A DNA stretch of 64,000 bases, taken from positions 186,001 to 250,000 of the forward strand of contig QPMI01000133.1 of NCBI GenBank assembly GCA_004431415.1, given 5' to 3'. Position 1 is the first letter of the stretch. Each line of letters starts with the position of its first letter. This document shows positions 41,401 to 51,112 of the stretch, piece after piece. The stretch comes from Cyanophora paradoxa. Taxonomy: Eukaryota > Glaucocystophyceae > Cyanophorales > Cyanophoraceae. Both the position numbers and the translations under genes were made by a program. The notes below the pieces were generated by a model. The model saw nothing but the letters and a program-made list of their open reading frames with translations, was not told the DNA's origin and searched no databases.

Positions 41401-44400
41401 CACGTGGGTAGCAATAGCGGCGCAGGCCTGGGGCCGGGGCCCCGAGCCAGGGCCAAGATCTAGAGGCATGCCGGCGGGTCCGGAAGGGAGTGGGGTGGCG
41501 TCGGGGCGCAGCGGAGGGGTGCTGACTCGACGGGGCGCGGTGGCGGGGCGCAGGACGGGCGGCGGATCGTATCAGGGAGCTGGGACGTCGACGACTCGGT
41601 GCGGGTGTGGGACGTGGAGACGCGGGCGGAGCTGCTGCAGCTGCAGAACCGCACATTCTGGGCGGTCTCGGCGGTGCGCAGGGCGGGGAGCCAGTGCAAG
41701 GCTGGGGCAGGCAGAGAGCGCAAGGGGATGGCGGTGCAGGGCGCCCTGCAGGAAGCAAAAAAGGCGAAGGGCCGGGGCCAGGGCCCCAAGCCAGAACCGA
41801 GATCTAGAGGAATGCGGGTCGGTTTGAAGGGGAGTGGGGCAGCGAAGGAGCTTGGCGGAGGGGCGCTGACGCAATGGGGCGTGGCGGCGGGGCGCAGGAC
41901 GGGCAACGGATTGTGTTGGGGAGCGATGACAAGTCGATACGGGTGTGGGACGTGGAGACAGGGGAGGAGCTGCTTCAGCTGCAGGGCTACAGGAGCGGCG
42001 TCACCTCGGTGGCAATCTCGGCGGTGCGCAGGGCTGGGAGCCAGCGCTAGACTGAGGCAGGCAGAGAGCATGAAGGGATGGCAGCGTGGGGTGGCCTGCG
42101 GATAGCAAAAAAGGCGAAGGGCCGGGGCCCGGGCCCCAAGCTTAAGCCAGGACCGAGATGTTGAGGCATGCCAACGGGTTTGATGGGGAGCGGGGCGGCG
42201 TAGAGGCGCGTCGGAGTTGTGCTGACTCAACGGGGCGCTGCGGCGGGGAGCAGGACGGGCGGCGGATTGTGTCGGGGAGCAACGATGACTCGGTGCGGGT
42301 GTGGGACGCGGAGACGGGGGCGGAGCTGCTGCAGCTGCAGGGCCACACACAACGCGTCACCTCGGTGGCAATCACGGTGGTGCGCAGGGCGGGGAGCCAG
42401 TGCTAGGCTGAGGCAGGCAGAGAGCGCAAGGGATGATCATGATGGCGCGTTGTGCTCCCGGAGTCCACGGGAAGCTAAAGAAGCAATGGGCCGGGGCCGG
42501 GGCCCCGAGCCAGGACCGAGGTCTAGAGGCGTGTGGGAAGGCTCAGAGGGGAGCCGGACAGCAAAGTAGCGCGGCGGTGGAGTGCTAACTCGATGGGGCA
42601 TGGCGCCGGGGCGCAGGACGGGCGGCGGATTGTGTCAGGGAGCGACGACAAGTCAGTGCGGGTGTGGGACGTGGAGACGGGGGCGGAGCTGCTGCAGCTG
42701 CAGGGCCACACAGAACACGTCACCTTGGTGGCGGTCTCGGCGGTGCGCAGGGCGGGGAGCAGTGCTAGGCTGAGGCAGGCAGATCTAGAGAGCGGGAGGC
42801 GATGGCAGTGCGGGGATCCCCGTGGGTCGCAATAGCGGCGAAGGGCCAGGGCCGGGGCCCCGAGCCAGGACCGAGGTCTAGATTCTTTACTATGCCGGCG
42901 GGTTCAGAGGGGAGGGAGGCAGTGTCGAGGCGAAGCAGAGGGGTGCTGACGCAATGGGGCGCGGCGGTGGGGCGCAGGACGGGGGACGAATCTTGTCGAG
43001 GAGCAATGACATCACGATATCGATGCGGGTGTGGGACGCGGAGACGGGGGCGGAGCTGCTGCAGCTGGAGGGCCGCACATTCTGGGCGGTCTCGGCGGTG
43101 CGCAGAGCAGGATGCTAGTGCTAGGCTGAGGCAGGCAGAGAGCGTGAGGGGATAGCGGCGGGAGGCGCCCCGCAGGAAGCAAAGAAGGTGAAGGGCCGGG
43201 GCCAAAGCCCCGAGCCAGGACCGGAATCTAGAAGCATGCGGGTTGGTTCCGGAGGGTAGAGGGGCGGCGTCAGACGGCGGCGGAGGGATGCTGACGCGAT
43301 GGGGCACGGCGGCGGGGCACAGGATGGGCGGCGAATCGTGTCGGCGAGCTCCCATGACTCGGTGCAGGTGTGGGACGTGGAGACGGGGGCGGAGCCGCTG
43401 CAGCTGCAGGGCCACACGGATAGCATCAACTCTGTGGCGGTCTCGACGGTACGTAGGGCGGGGAGCCAATGCTAGGCCGAGGCAGGCAAACTCTGAGAGA
43501 GCGCAAGGGGATGGCGGAGCGGGGGGCTCTGCGCAGTGCGGGTAAGAAAAGAGGCAAAGGGCCGGGGTCGCGATCAGGGCCGGGCTGGGGCCCCGAGCCA
43601 GGATCAATATCCAGAGGCATGCAGGCGGGTCGGGAGGGGAGCAGAGCAGTGTCGGAGCGCAGCGAAGGTGCACTGATGCGATGGGGCGGGGTGCCGGGGT
43701 GCAGGACGGGCGGCGGATTGTGTCGGGGAGCGACGACAAGTCAGTGCGGGTGTGGGACGCAGAGACTGGGGCGGAGCTGTTGCAGCTGCATGGCCACGCG
43801 TGGGGAGTCAACTCGGCGGCGGTCTCGGCGGTGCGCAGGGTGGGGAGCCAGTGCTAGTCTGTCACAGGAAGAGAGCGCAAGGGGAAGACAGCGCGGGGTG
43901 CCCAGCGGATAGCAAATTAAAAGAGGCAAAGGGCGGGGGCCGGGCCCCCGGGCCCCGAGCCAGGACCGAGATATAGAGGCATATGTTGCCGGCCGGTCGG
44001 GAGGGGAGCACAGCAGTGTTGGAGCACAGTGGAGGGGTGCTGACTCGATGGGGCGTGGCGGCGGGGCGCAGGACGGGCGGCGGATTGTGTCGGGGAGCCT
44101 CAAAAAGTCGATGCGGGTGTGGGACGCGGAGACGGGGGCGGAGCTGCTGCAGCTGCAGGGCCACAGGGGCACCGTCACATCAGTGGTGTTCTCGGTGGTG
44201 CGCAGGGCGGGGAGCCAGTGCTAGACTGAGGCAGGCAGAGAGCGCAATGGGGTGGCCGTGCGGGGAGCCCCCTGGGTTGCAATAGTGGCGAAGGCCTGGG
44301 GCCGGGGCCCCGAGCCAGGAATGAGATCTAGAGGGTCTAGAGGGGAGCTGGGCGGCGTCAGCGCACAGCCAAGGGGTGCTGACGCGATGGGGCGGGGTGC

Positions 44401-47386
44401 CGGGGCGCAGGACGGGCGGTGGATCGTGTCGGGCGGCTGGGACGACTTGGTACGGGTGTGGGATGCAGAGACAGGGGCGGAGCTGCTGCAGCTGCAGGGC
44501 CACGCGGGCGGCGTCACCTCGGTGGCGGTCTCGGTGGTGCGCAGGGCGGGGAGCCATTTCTAGGCTGAGGCAGGCAGAGAGTGTGAGGGGATGGCGGCGC
44601 AGGGCGGCCTGCGGGTAGCAATAGCGGCAAAGGGCCGGGGCTGTGGCCCCGAGCCAGGTCCAAGATGCATGTGGGCAGGTCCAGAAGAGAGTGGGTTGGC
44701 GTTTGGGGCGCGGTGGAGGGATGCTGACACGATTGGGCACGGTGTCGGGGTGCAGGACGGGCAGCGGATTGTGTCGGGGAGCACCGATGAGTCGGTGCGG
44801 GTGTGGGACGCAGAGACAGGGGCGGAGCTGCTGCAGCTGCATGGCCACACGGGCTTCGTCAACTCAGTGGCGGTCTCGGCGGTGCGCAGGGCGGGGAGCC
44901 AGTGCTAAGCCAAGGCAGGCACTGCGGCAGAGAGCGCAATGGGATGGCGGTGCGGGGAGCCCCCTGGGTAGCAATAGTGGCGAAGGCCTGGGGCCGGGGC
45001 CCCGAGCCAGGACCTAGATCTTGAGGCATGCCAACGGGTCCGATGGGGAGCGGGGCGGCGTAGAGGCGCGTCGGAGTTGTGCTGACTCAACGGGGCGCTG
45101 CGGCGGGGAGCAGGACGGGCGGCGGATTGTGTCGGGGAGCAACGATGACTCGGTGCGGGTGTGGGACGCGGAGACGGGGGCGGAGCTGCTGCAGCTGCAG
45201 GGCCACACACAACGCGTCACCTCGGTGGCAGTCTCGGCGGTGCGCAGGGCGGGGAGCCAGTGCTAGGCTGAGGCAGGCAGAGAGCGCAAGGGATGATCAT
45301 GATGGCGCGTTGTGCTCCCGGAGTCCACGGGAAGCTAAAGAAGCAATGTGCCGGGGCCGGGGCCCCAAGCCAGGACCGAGGTCTAGAGGCGTGTGGGAAG
45401 GCTCAGAGGGGAGCCGGACAGCAAAGTAGCGCGGCGGTGGAGCGCTCACTCGATGGGGCATGGCGCCGGGGCGCAGGACGGGCGGCGGATTGTGTCGGGG
45501 AGCGACGACAAGTCGATACGGTTGTGGGACGTGGAGACGGGGGCGGAGCTGCTGCAGCTGCAGGGCCACACACAACGCGTCACCTCGGTGGCAGTCTCGG
45601 CGGTGCGCAGGGCGGGGAGCAGTGCTAGGCTGAGGCAGGCAGATCTAGAGAGCGGGAGGCGATGGCAGTGCGGGGATCCCCGTGGGTAGCAATAGCGGCG
45701 AAGGGCCAGGGCCGGGGCCCCGAGCCAGGAAAAGGATCTAGAGGCATGCCAACAGCGGAGCGGGGCGGCGTCGGAGCGCAGCCGAGGGGCCCTGACGCGA
45801 TGGGGCGTGGCGGCGGGGTGCAGGATGGGCGGCGGATTGTGTCAGGGAGCGACGACCAGTCAGTGCGGGTGTGGGACGCGGAGACGGGGGCGGAGCTGCT
45901 GCCGCTGCAAGGCCACAGGGGCATTGTCAAATCGGTGGCGGTCCCGGTGGTGCGCATGCGCAGAGCAAGATGCCAGTGCTTCGCCACCGGGCTGAGGCAG
46001 ACAGAGAGCTTATACATAAGGGGATGGCGGGGCAGGGCGGCCCACAGGTAGCAAAAGATCAAGAGGGGAAGGGCCGGGGCCGGGGCCCCAAGCCGGGACC
46101 GGAATCTAGAGGAATGCCGGCGGGTCTGGAGGGAGCGGGGCAGTGGCGGGGCGCAGCAGAGGGGTCCTGACGCGATGGGGCGGGGTGCCGGGGAGCAGGA
46201 CGGGCGGCGAATTGTGTCAGGGAGCGACGACAAGTCGATACGGGTGTGGGACGTGGAGACGGGGGAGGAGCTGCTGCAGCTGCAGGGCCACGCGGGCAGT
46301 GTCAACTCGGTGGCAATCTCGTCGGTGCGCAGGGCAGGGAGCCAGTGCTAGGCTGAGGCAGGCAGAGAGCGCAAGGGGATGGCAGCGCTGGGTGGCCCGC
46401 AGGAAGCAAAAGAGGGGAAGGACCAGGGCGGGGGCCGCAAGCAAGGACCGAGATCTAGAGGCTGCGGGCATGCCGGCAGGTCTGGATAGTAAGAGAGTGG
46501 GGCAGCGTCCAGGGGCGGCAGAGGAGTGCTGACGCAATAGGGCACGGCGGCGGGGCGCAGGACCGACGGCGGATTGTGTCAGGGAGCGATGACAAGTCAG
46601 TGCGGGTGTGGGACGCAGAGATGGGGGCGGAGCTTCTGCAGCTGCAGGGCCACACGGGCAGCGTCAACTCGGTGGCAGTCTCGGCGGTGCGCAGGGCGGG
46701 GAGCCAGTGCTAGGCTGAGGCAGGCAGAGAGCGCAAGGGGATGGCGGAGCGGGGGGCTCTGCGCAGTGCGGGTAGCAAAAGAGGCAAAGGGCCGGGGCCG
46801 GGGCCCCGAGCCAGGACCAATATCTAGAGGCACGCGGGTCGGTCCAGAGGGGAGCGTGGGGGTGGGATGCTGGCACTGATGCGATGAGGTGCGGTCATGA
46901 TCATGGGATGCAGGACCGGCGGTGGATCGTGTCGGGGAGCGATGACTACTCGGTAAGGGTGTGGGACGCGGAGACGGGGGCGGAGCTGCTGCAGCTGCAG
47001 GGCCACACGGGCAGCATCATGTCGGTGGCGGTCTTTGCAGTGCGTGGCGTGGCTGCGGGGAGCCACGGCTAGGTTGCTCTCGCTAACCGATTGGCTTTTA
47101 TGCTTATGATCATAATAAAGCTTCTAGCTGCATTTTCTGACCTGATTGCACGGCACAGGACGGCGTCGTTACGCGCTCAGCTTCGGGCCGTGCACTGGCG
47201 TGGGCGCTCCCCTCTGGAGAGCCCACCGACCCGGCGTCCATCGATCCGGCGTTCAGTGATCCGGAGGAGGAGGAGAGCGAGGAGGAGGAGGAGGGTGAGG
47301 AGGGCGATCGCGCAAGTCGAAGTGTTCCATTCGCCGTCTGTTTGCTTCCCGTGCGCTCAGCCACCGCCATTAAAAATTATAGCTAG
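32496..47386 (+). CDS. Giant NLR-like protein: Myr-helical-TIR-SAM-SAM-NACHT-PPR-WD40
   Basis: A predicted cytoplasmic, membrane-anchored signalling receptor. It starts MGCGASS, an N-myristoylation signal (Gly2, Ser6) with a palmitoylation-type Cys3. Exons read [20 protein letters not shown] (33.26 kb), a Pro-rich linker, and Ala-rich helices (35.1-35.8 kb). TIR follows at 36.7-37.4 kb, two SAM domains at 37.6-38.3 kb, NACHT ATPase at 38.8-40.5 kb, pentapeptide repeats at 40.9-41.1 kb, 17 WD40 repeat exons and a terminal exon ending in poly-Glu ([10 protein letters not shown]) and TAG at 47386. Donors are GT or GC. Checked joins include 32940/33060 (GC donor at 32941), 33168/33228 and 33377/33436. 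I see no gene boundary inside, but it could be two or more genes, chiefly around 35.8-36.2 kb or 38.4-38.6 kb. See the domain entries. Confidence 0.65.
33708..34210 (+). other. Pyrimidine-only intron of the NLR-like gene
   Basis: A roughly 500-base intron between AAAG|GTGCGATATG and GGCGCACAG|GAACTTCG. Nearly every base from 33715 to 34195 is C or T (CCCCCTCCCCCC runs, CTTCCC). The phase joins exactly ([17 protein letters not shown]). Such mirror-like purine-pyrimidine strands can form triplex DNA. Confidence 0.7.
36690..37410 (+). other. TIR domain region
   Basis: Strand A is [20 protein letters not shown] at about 36718. The next exon gives [15 protein letters not shown]. Then [20 protein letters not shown] (36989-37045) is the core strand of TIR folds, followed by [20 protein letters not shown] (37184-37250) and [14 protein letters not shown]. 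In the order SPAAE...S...FKEEVAYA the Glu of KEEV aligns with the catalytic Glu of NAD+-cleaving TIR domains (SxxYxxSxWCxxEL). Activity is possible but unproven. It is placed before the SAM domains, unlike SARM1, where the order is SAM-SAM-TIR. Confidence 0.7.
37604..38284 (+). other. Two SAM domains
   Basis: SAM1: [19 protein letters not shown] (37620-37672), spliced to [20 protein letters not shown] and [20 protein letters not shown] (37755-37886). SAM2: [19 protein letters not shown] (37990-38043), spliced to [20 protein letters not shown] and [20 protein letters not shown]. The LLSLTDxxLxxLGI...RxxLLxKI pattern is classical SAM. Each SAM is split by an intron at the same place, so they arose by duplication. 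SAM domains polymerise or bring partners together; tandem SAMs form the octamer core in SARM1. Confidence 0.85.
38820..40510 (+). other. NACHT ATPase module
   Basis: Walker [10 protein letters not shown] (38964-38990), the strand [12 protein letters not shown], Walker [13 protein letters not shown] (39268-39303) with the extra acidic residue typical of NACHT, and sensor 1 [11 protein letters not shown] (39362-39393). Downstream helical parts are [53 protein letters not shown] and [18 protein letters not shown] (40425-40480), the latter matching the usual end of NACHT winged-helix regions. The position before Lys in Walker A is Ser instead of Gly. It would form the nucleotide switch that drives oligomerisation. 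Confidence 0.85.
40890..41105 (+). other. Pentapeptide-repeat segment
   Basis: About 13 five-residue units: [20 protein letters not shown], then [20 protein letters not shown] and [12 protein letters not shown]. The A(D/N)LxxA(x)L spacing gives a right-handed beta-helix. It links NACHT to the WD40 array; NACHT-pentapeptide-WD40 order is known from other repeat-rich NACHT proteins. Confidence 0.8.
42150..42870 (+). repeat. Two-repeat block, copy 1
   Basis: This block, with WD40 exons 4 and 5 and their introns, recurs 2860 bases downstream almost unchanged, including the odd insert GGATGATCATGATGGCGCGT and an intron with GCTAAAGAAGCAATG. Confidence 0.9.
45010..45730 (+). repeat. Two-repeat block, copy 2
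   Basis: The second copy of the two-exon block (WD40 exons 12 and 13), offset 2860 from copy 1. Only a few base differences are visible by eye, for instance at the exon 4/12 end (ATCACGGTG against GTCTCGGCG). Confidence 0.9.
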
Positions 47387-48108
47387 CGTCTTCGTTGGGC
47401 CCCCTCGCTCCGTGTGACGAGGGGAGGCATGCACAGGGCGGGGGGTCGCTGCTTGCTGTCGCGAGCCCGGCGCGCGGTCTCTCCGTCGAGCGCATACCCG
47501 TGCGCCGCCGCCGCCGTCCCGAGAGCCCTTCGGCCTCCGCTGAGCGCCGGCTGCTCGGCGCGCGCAGCCCTTCCGCTGCACGCGGCGCATCGCCCGCATG
47601 GCACCCCTGGAGGCGCGCGGGGCGCGGGTGCGTCGCGTCCGTGGCGCCAGCGCGGCCGGAGCTCTGGGTCGGGCCCCTTGCGAGGCGGGCGGGGCGGGGC
47701 GGCAGGTGGACGCGGGGACGGCGCTGGAGCCGCGGCTGCGGCGGCTGCTGCTGCAGCTCGGCGCCCTCGAGGCCGGCGGGGCCGCGGCGGCTGGTGCGGG
47801 GGCCGAGGGGGGGAAGCCCGTGGGGCAGCAGCGGTGATTAGAGAACAGCAGCATGGTGATCATTATATTAATTATTACGCCGACCGGTACTCGATTTTGG
47901 TGATGATTACTAGTTCTGTCTTGCATCATGGCACTCAATATTAATGGTTCTGTGGTGTTCGAATATATATTAGCCCTACTGGGGGATCCGGAGGGTCAGG
48001 CGGCGGAGGCGGCCAATTTTTGCAATTGCAAGCTCAAGGGGCCGGGCCGGGGGCCGCGGCAGTATATATATACGTAGCCTAGTAGGTGCGCATGCGGGAC
48101 ACGAGCTC

Positions 48109-48110
<2 letters not shown>
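47387..48110. other. Non-coding downstream of the NLR-like gene
   Basis: GC-rich, with short open frames that I do not trust. A plus-strand stretch around 47690-47840 is Ala/Gly/Leu-rich (LEPRLRRLLLQLGALEAGGA) and could be an exon, without further support. Confidence 0.3.

Positions 48111-48143
<33 letters not shown>
48111..48143. repeat. 33-base poly-C tract followed by GGCGCC repeats
   Basis: An uninterrupted C-run from 48111 to 48143, then GGCGCCGGCGCCGGCGCC. Its length may be uncertain in the assembly. Confidence 0.9.
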
Positions 48144-48145
<2 letters not shown>

Positions 48146-48700
48146 CGCCGGCGCCGGCGCCCGTACGCGTCCCCCCTCCCCCCCGGCCCCTATAGCTAGG
48201 ACTTTCGATCCGGGCTGCGGGACAGGCCCGGGGCTGCGATGCTCTGCATTTAGATCTGGAGTCTCCGCGCCGGGCCAAGAACCGCAGCGCGGCGGGCGCC
48301 GCGCGCGGTGCTGATATCGATCATGATCAGCCGCGGCTGACTCAGTGATCATGGCCCAAGGCAGGCCTAGGCGCCTCATGATTAGGAGAGGTCAAGGCAG
48401 GCCTAGACTCCTCAGGGCCTGCTTAAGCTTGCAGATCTAGACCGTGCACGTGGCACCGGTACCTCAGCTTGATACTATGATACCAGCTGATCATGCCATG
48501 ATGATCATGGGCTCTATTCTCACATTTTACCAGCGCGGCGCCTGCAGCTGGCAGACCGTGCCGCAGTGCATGTACATGCGCACCTCATGATCAATTGCAA
48601 GCTTAGCCTTCACCTAATTACGCGTGCCGCGGGGGCCAGATCTAGATCTAGATGCATACGCATGCATATGGATCAACATCGGGCCTGCAGCAGGCCTAGC
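48144..48700. other. Non-coding with dense palindromes
   Basis: No gene seen. Several TGATCATG/CATGATCA copies (48320, 48349, 48505, 48588), CTAG-rich blocks and duplicated GGCAGGCCTAG (48360 and 48394). Confidence 0.4.
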
Positions 48701-48714
48701 TATCGGGCCTACGG

Positions 48715-49355
48715 GCACTGGTCGCGGGGGCGCGAGCACCGCCCGACGGGCAGCAGACGGGCCCGTCCACGGCCGCCGAGTCGCAGACGAGGGAGAAGTA
48801 GCCGCGGACGGGGTCGCAGCCGCAGCGGCCCCCGTAGCACGTCTTCTCCCCCGCTGACCACGGCCATATGCGCACAGAATAACTTAGCTTCCTTTAAATG
48901 CGCCCAGGAGAGCGTTATAATTGAAGGTCTTCGAGATATTCTTCAGTGAGATATGTTGATTAATTATAAGCTTTATGCTCGAGGTCTAGATCTAGATCGA
49001 AGCTTAAGCCCCGGCCCCGTAGCACGTCTTCTCCCCAGCTGCGCCCAGGATAATATTTTTTGGTTTAATATAAGCTTCGAATTCACGCTTAATGCTTGGG
49101 AGTAACAACGAAAAGGAATGCGCCCATGATATATATAGCTTTAAAATCGAAACAAAATGAGAAGTGAAGGTACTTAACAAGCGATAGAAGGAGTGTTGTC
49201 ATAAGCTTGCGCTATGGCTAGAAGCAAACTATGCGGGGCGGGCGGGCGGGCGGGCGCACGGCAGGCGGCGTCGTCGCCGGGGCAGCACTCCTGGCAGTCG
49301 ACGGGCCCGCTGCCCCCGATCACCGAGCTCGCGCAGCACTTCCGCCCGGCCGCTG
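48715..49355 (-). CDS. Possible Cys-rich protein exons
   Basis: Two minus-strand pieces are Cys-rich with regular spacing: 49240-49345 (RKCCASSVIGGSGPVDCQEC then CPGDDAACRA) and 48730-48860 (EKTCYGGRCGCDPVRGYFSL then VCDSAAVDGPVCCPSG). They look like exons of a small secreted or extracellular Cys-rich protein. No start, signal peptide or stop could be fixed. A duplicated fragment CCCCGTAGCACGTCTTCTCC lies at 48830 and 49015. Weak evidence. Confidence 0.25.
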
Positions 49356-49429
49356 ACCGATGATCATGAGACGCGGCGGGTTAAACGTTAGATTCAGATT
49401 TAGATCTAGATCCCCTAGGAGGAAAGGAA

Positions 49430-49450
49430 GGGGGGGGGGGGGGGGGGGGG
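49430..49450. repeat. 21-base poly-G tract
   Basis: An uninterrupted G-run at 49430-49450, near the left border of the second exportin-5 piece. Confidence 0.9.
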
Positions 49451-49621
49451 ATTCAGGGAGAAAAGAGAGGAACCTCGGAGAAATGAGTTTGTGAGGAGAG
49501 CTTCAAATGCATGGATCCGGAGATTTATAGGAGCGCGAGGAGAGGTAGGGAGCAGAGAAGGCAAGTCAGACTGAGGGAAAGGAGCAGGCCGGAGGTGGGG
49601 AGGGGGGGGGGGGAGGAGGGG

Positions 49622-50210
49622 GCCGCGCACGAGCAGCTCCCGGCGGAGGAACGCTCCCCCGGCGTGCCTCCCCACCTGAGCGGGCGCGGAAGTCAGGCGG
49701 GCAAGGAAAGGAAGGGCCGAAGGGGCGTCCGCCTCCTGCGCCTCGGCGCCGGCCGCGTCGCCCCCGGCGGCCGCCCGCACGACCGCCTCCCCGGGCGCCA
49801 TCCACTGGAACAGCTGCAGCTGCGCCGAACGCGGGGCTGAGCAGATCTGAAAAAAAAGTGGAGGGGGGTACGCGTACGCGGTCCATGACGGGCCCGAGGG
49901 CGGCGGGGTCGCGGCGGAAGTACGGCGAGAGCGCCTCCGCCGCGTGCGAGAGCTGATTCGCCAGCAGCGCCGATTTCTGCCGGGGGGGGGGGGTCAGAGG
50001 GGGTACGCGGTTTCGCGGAGGGGGTCGGGGGTACCGAGGCGTCGAAGGAGAGGAGCATGCGGACGGCGGCGGAGAGCATCTCGAGGACGCCGGGGGCGGG
50101 CGGGGTCGGGGGGTACGACGCGCTTGGCGGGCGTCGAGGGCGAGGTGGGGTTGGGGGATGGCGCGGAGGAGCCCGCCGCTGGCTGCGACGTCGGGTCGGG
50201 CAGCGCCGAG
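49622..50210 (-). pseudogene. Exportin-5 copy, proximal piece
   Basis: Reverse complement of exportin-5 sequence 57262-57872. Visible minus-strand exon parts are VLEMLSAAVRMLLSFDAS, KSALLANQLSHAAEALSPYF and FQWMAPGEAVVRAAAGGDA, with their GTACCCC introns. Homology ends at CTCGGCGCTGCCC (50210) and at GAGCTGCTCGTGCGC (49622); one short piece of the exon (CTCTGCGTCGCCCTCGCG) is deleted. It is collinear with the distal piece at 29537-31561, with about 100 bases missing between them. Confidence 0.85.
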
Positions 50211-51112
50211 TTAGGGTAGGGGGTCAAACAGCGAAGAGGAGAGGACGGTGATACTTGGGGCTACGTATATACGGCGCGCCTGGGTCCCGCGCGCGCGCCC
50301 GCAGCTCGAAGCTCGAAGCTCAACTCTGTCTCCTGGACCACCCGCCGCCAACGTCTGCGATCCACCGCATGCGCATGCTCGTGAGAAGCGGCGGGGCTGG
50401 GCGTGGCGGGATGGAAGCAACGCAAACGACGTCGACGCGAACCTGCACACGCCACGCGCAAGGGCCAGCTCGCCTGCACTCCGGATCCGAGCGTTTGAAA
50501 GCGCCGCTCAGCACCGCGTCCGGCAGCGCATTGAACGCCCCGGCCGCGGTGCCTGACATCGACATCGCTGCATGCGCTGCTGTCTCGCGCGCTCCAGCGC
50601 TCCACTACGCTGCACCTTGAGCGTTTTTGAAAGCGTCGCTCAGCACCGCGTGCGGCAGCGCTTCGAACGCTGCCGGTGCTTGCGGAGGCGTTGGCAGTCG
50701 CGCGCGGCGCACGCCGCGCGTACGGCGGCGCTGCGCACGCGGGCCCGCGGCCGGCCCGCTTCTCGACGCGGGCCCGCTTCTCCGCGCGCTGTCAGCTTCC
50801 CGACATCGCGAGGCCTATGCCTGCAATCAAATCATGCGATCAGCACACAGCGGAAGGCGGGCGATGCGATGCTAGTTCGCCGAGTCGCACCGGGAGCTCC
50901 TCGGCGAGCGTGGAGCTCCTCGGCGGGCATGGAACTCCTCGTTTCAAGCGAGCGTGCTGGCTGGCGGCTGTCTGGCAGTGGCTGCAGAGCTCAGAAGCGG
51001 GGTACAGTCGTCAAGACCTGCGAGGTAACGCCGTTCCGGCGCACTGAAGCGGCCCTTCGGGAATTCCTGTTGCCTAGCACCGGCCCAACTCGCTCAAACC
51101 GCCGGAGCTGCG
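50211..51112. other. Upstream region of the disordered-protein gene, with a duplication
   Basis: No firm gene. The sequence GAAAGCGnCGCTCAGCACCG then CGTnCGGCAGCGCnTnGAAC occurs twice, near 50497 and 50631. The promoter of the next gene may be here. Confidence 0.35.

Larger units (their letters stand above)
41186..47386 (+). repeat. Array of 17 one-exon WD40 repeats plus terminal exon
   Basis: Exons start and end at 41186-41317, 41554-41673, 41898-42023, 42254-42379, 42617-42742, 42978-43097, 43323-43448, 43705-43830, 44072-44197, 44411-44536, 44756-44881, 45114-45239, 45477-45602, 45824-45949, 46199-46324, 46561-46686 and 46914-47039. Fourteen are exactly 126 bases (42 codons), two are 120 and one 132; all are phase 0 at both ends. 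The terminal exon is 47159-47386. The consensus is [18 protein letters not shown], then [12 protein letters not shown] and VTSVAVSA. Introns of about 200-300 bases are also alike: donor GTGCGCAGGGCGGGGAGCC, the palindrome GGGGCCGGGGCCCC, a TCTAGAGGCATGC block and the acceptor GGGGCGCAG. Confidence 0.95.

Noticed and set aside
41460-46545. Serial minus-strand frames ([18 protein letters not shown])
   Set aside because: Antisense translation of WD40 exons, repeated because the exons are repeated.
47598-47837. Small Ala/Gly-rich protein gene
   Set aside because: No motif, no good context, and many equivalent chance frames nearby.
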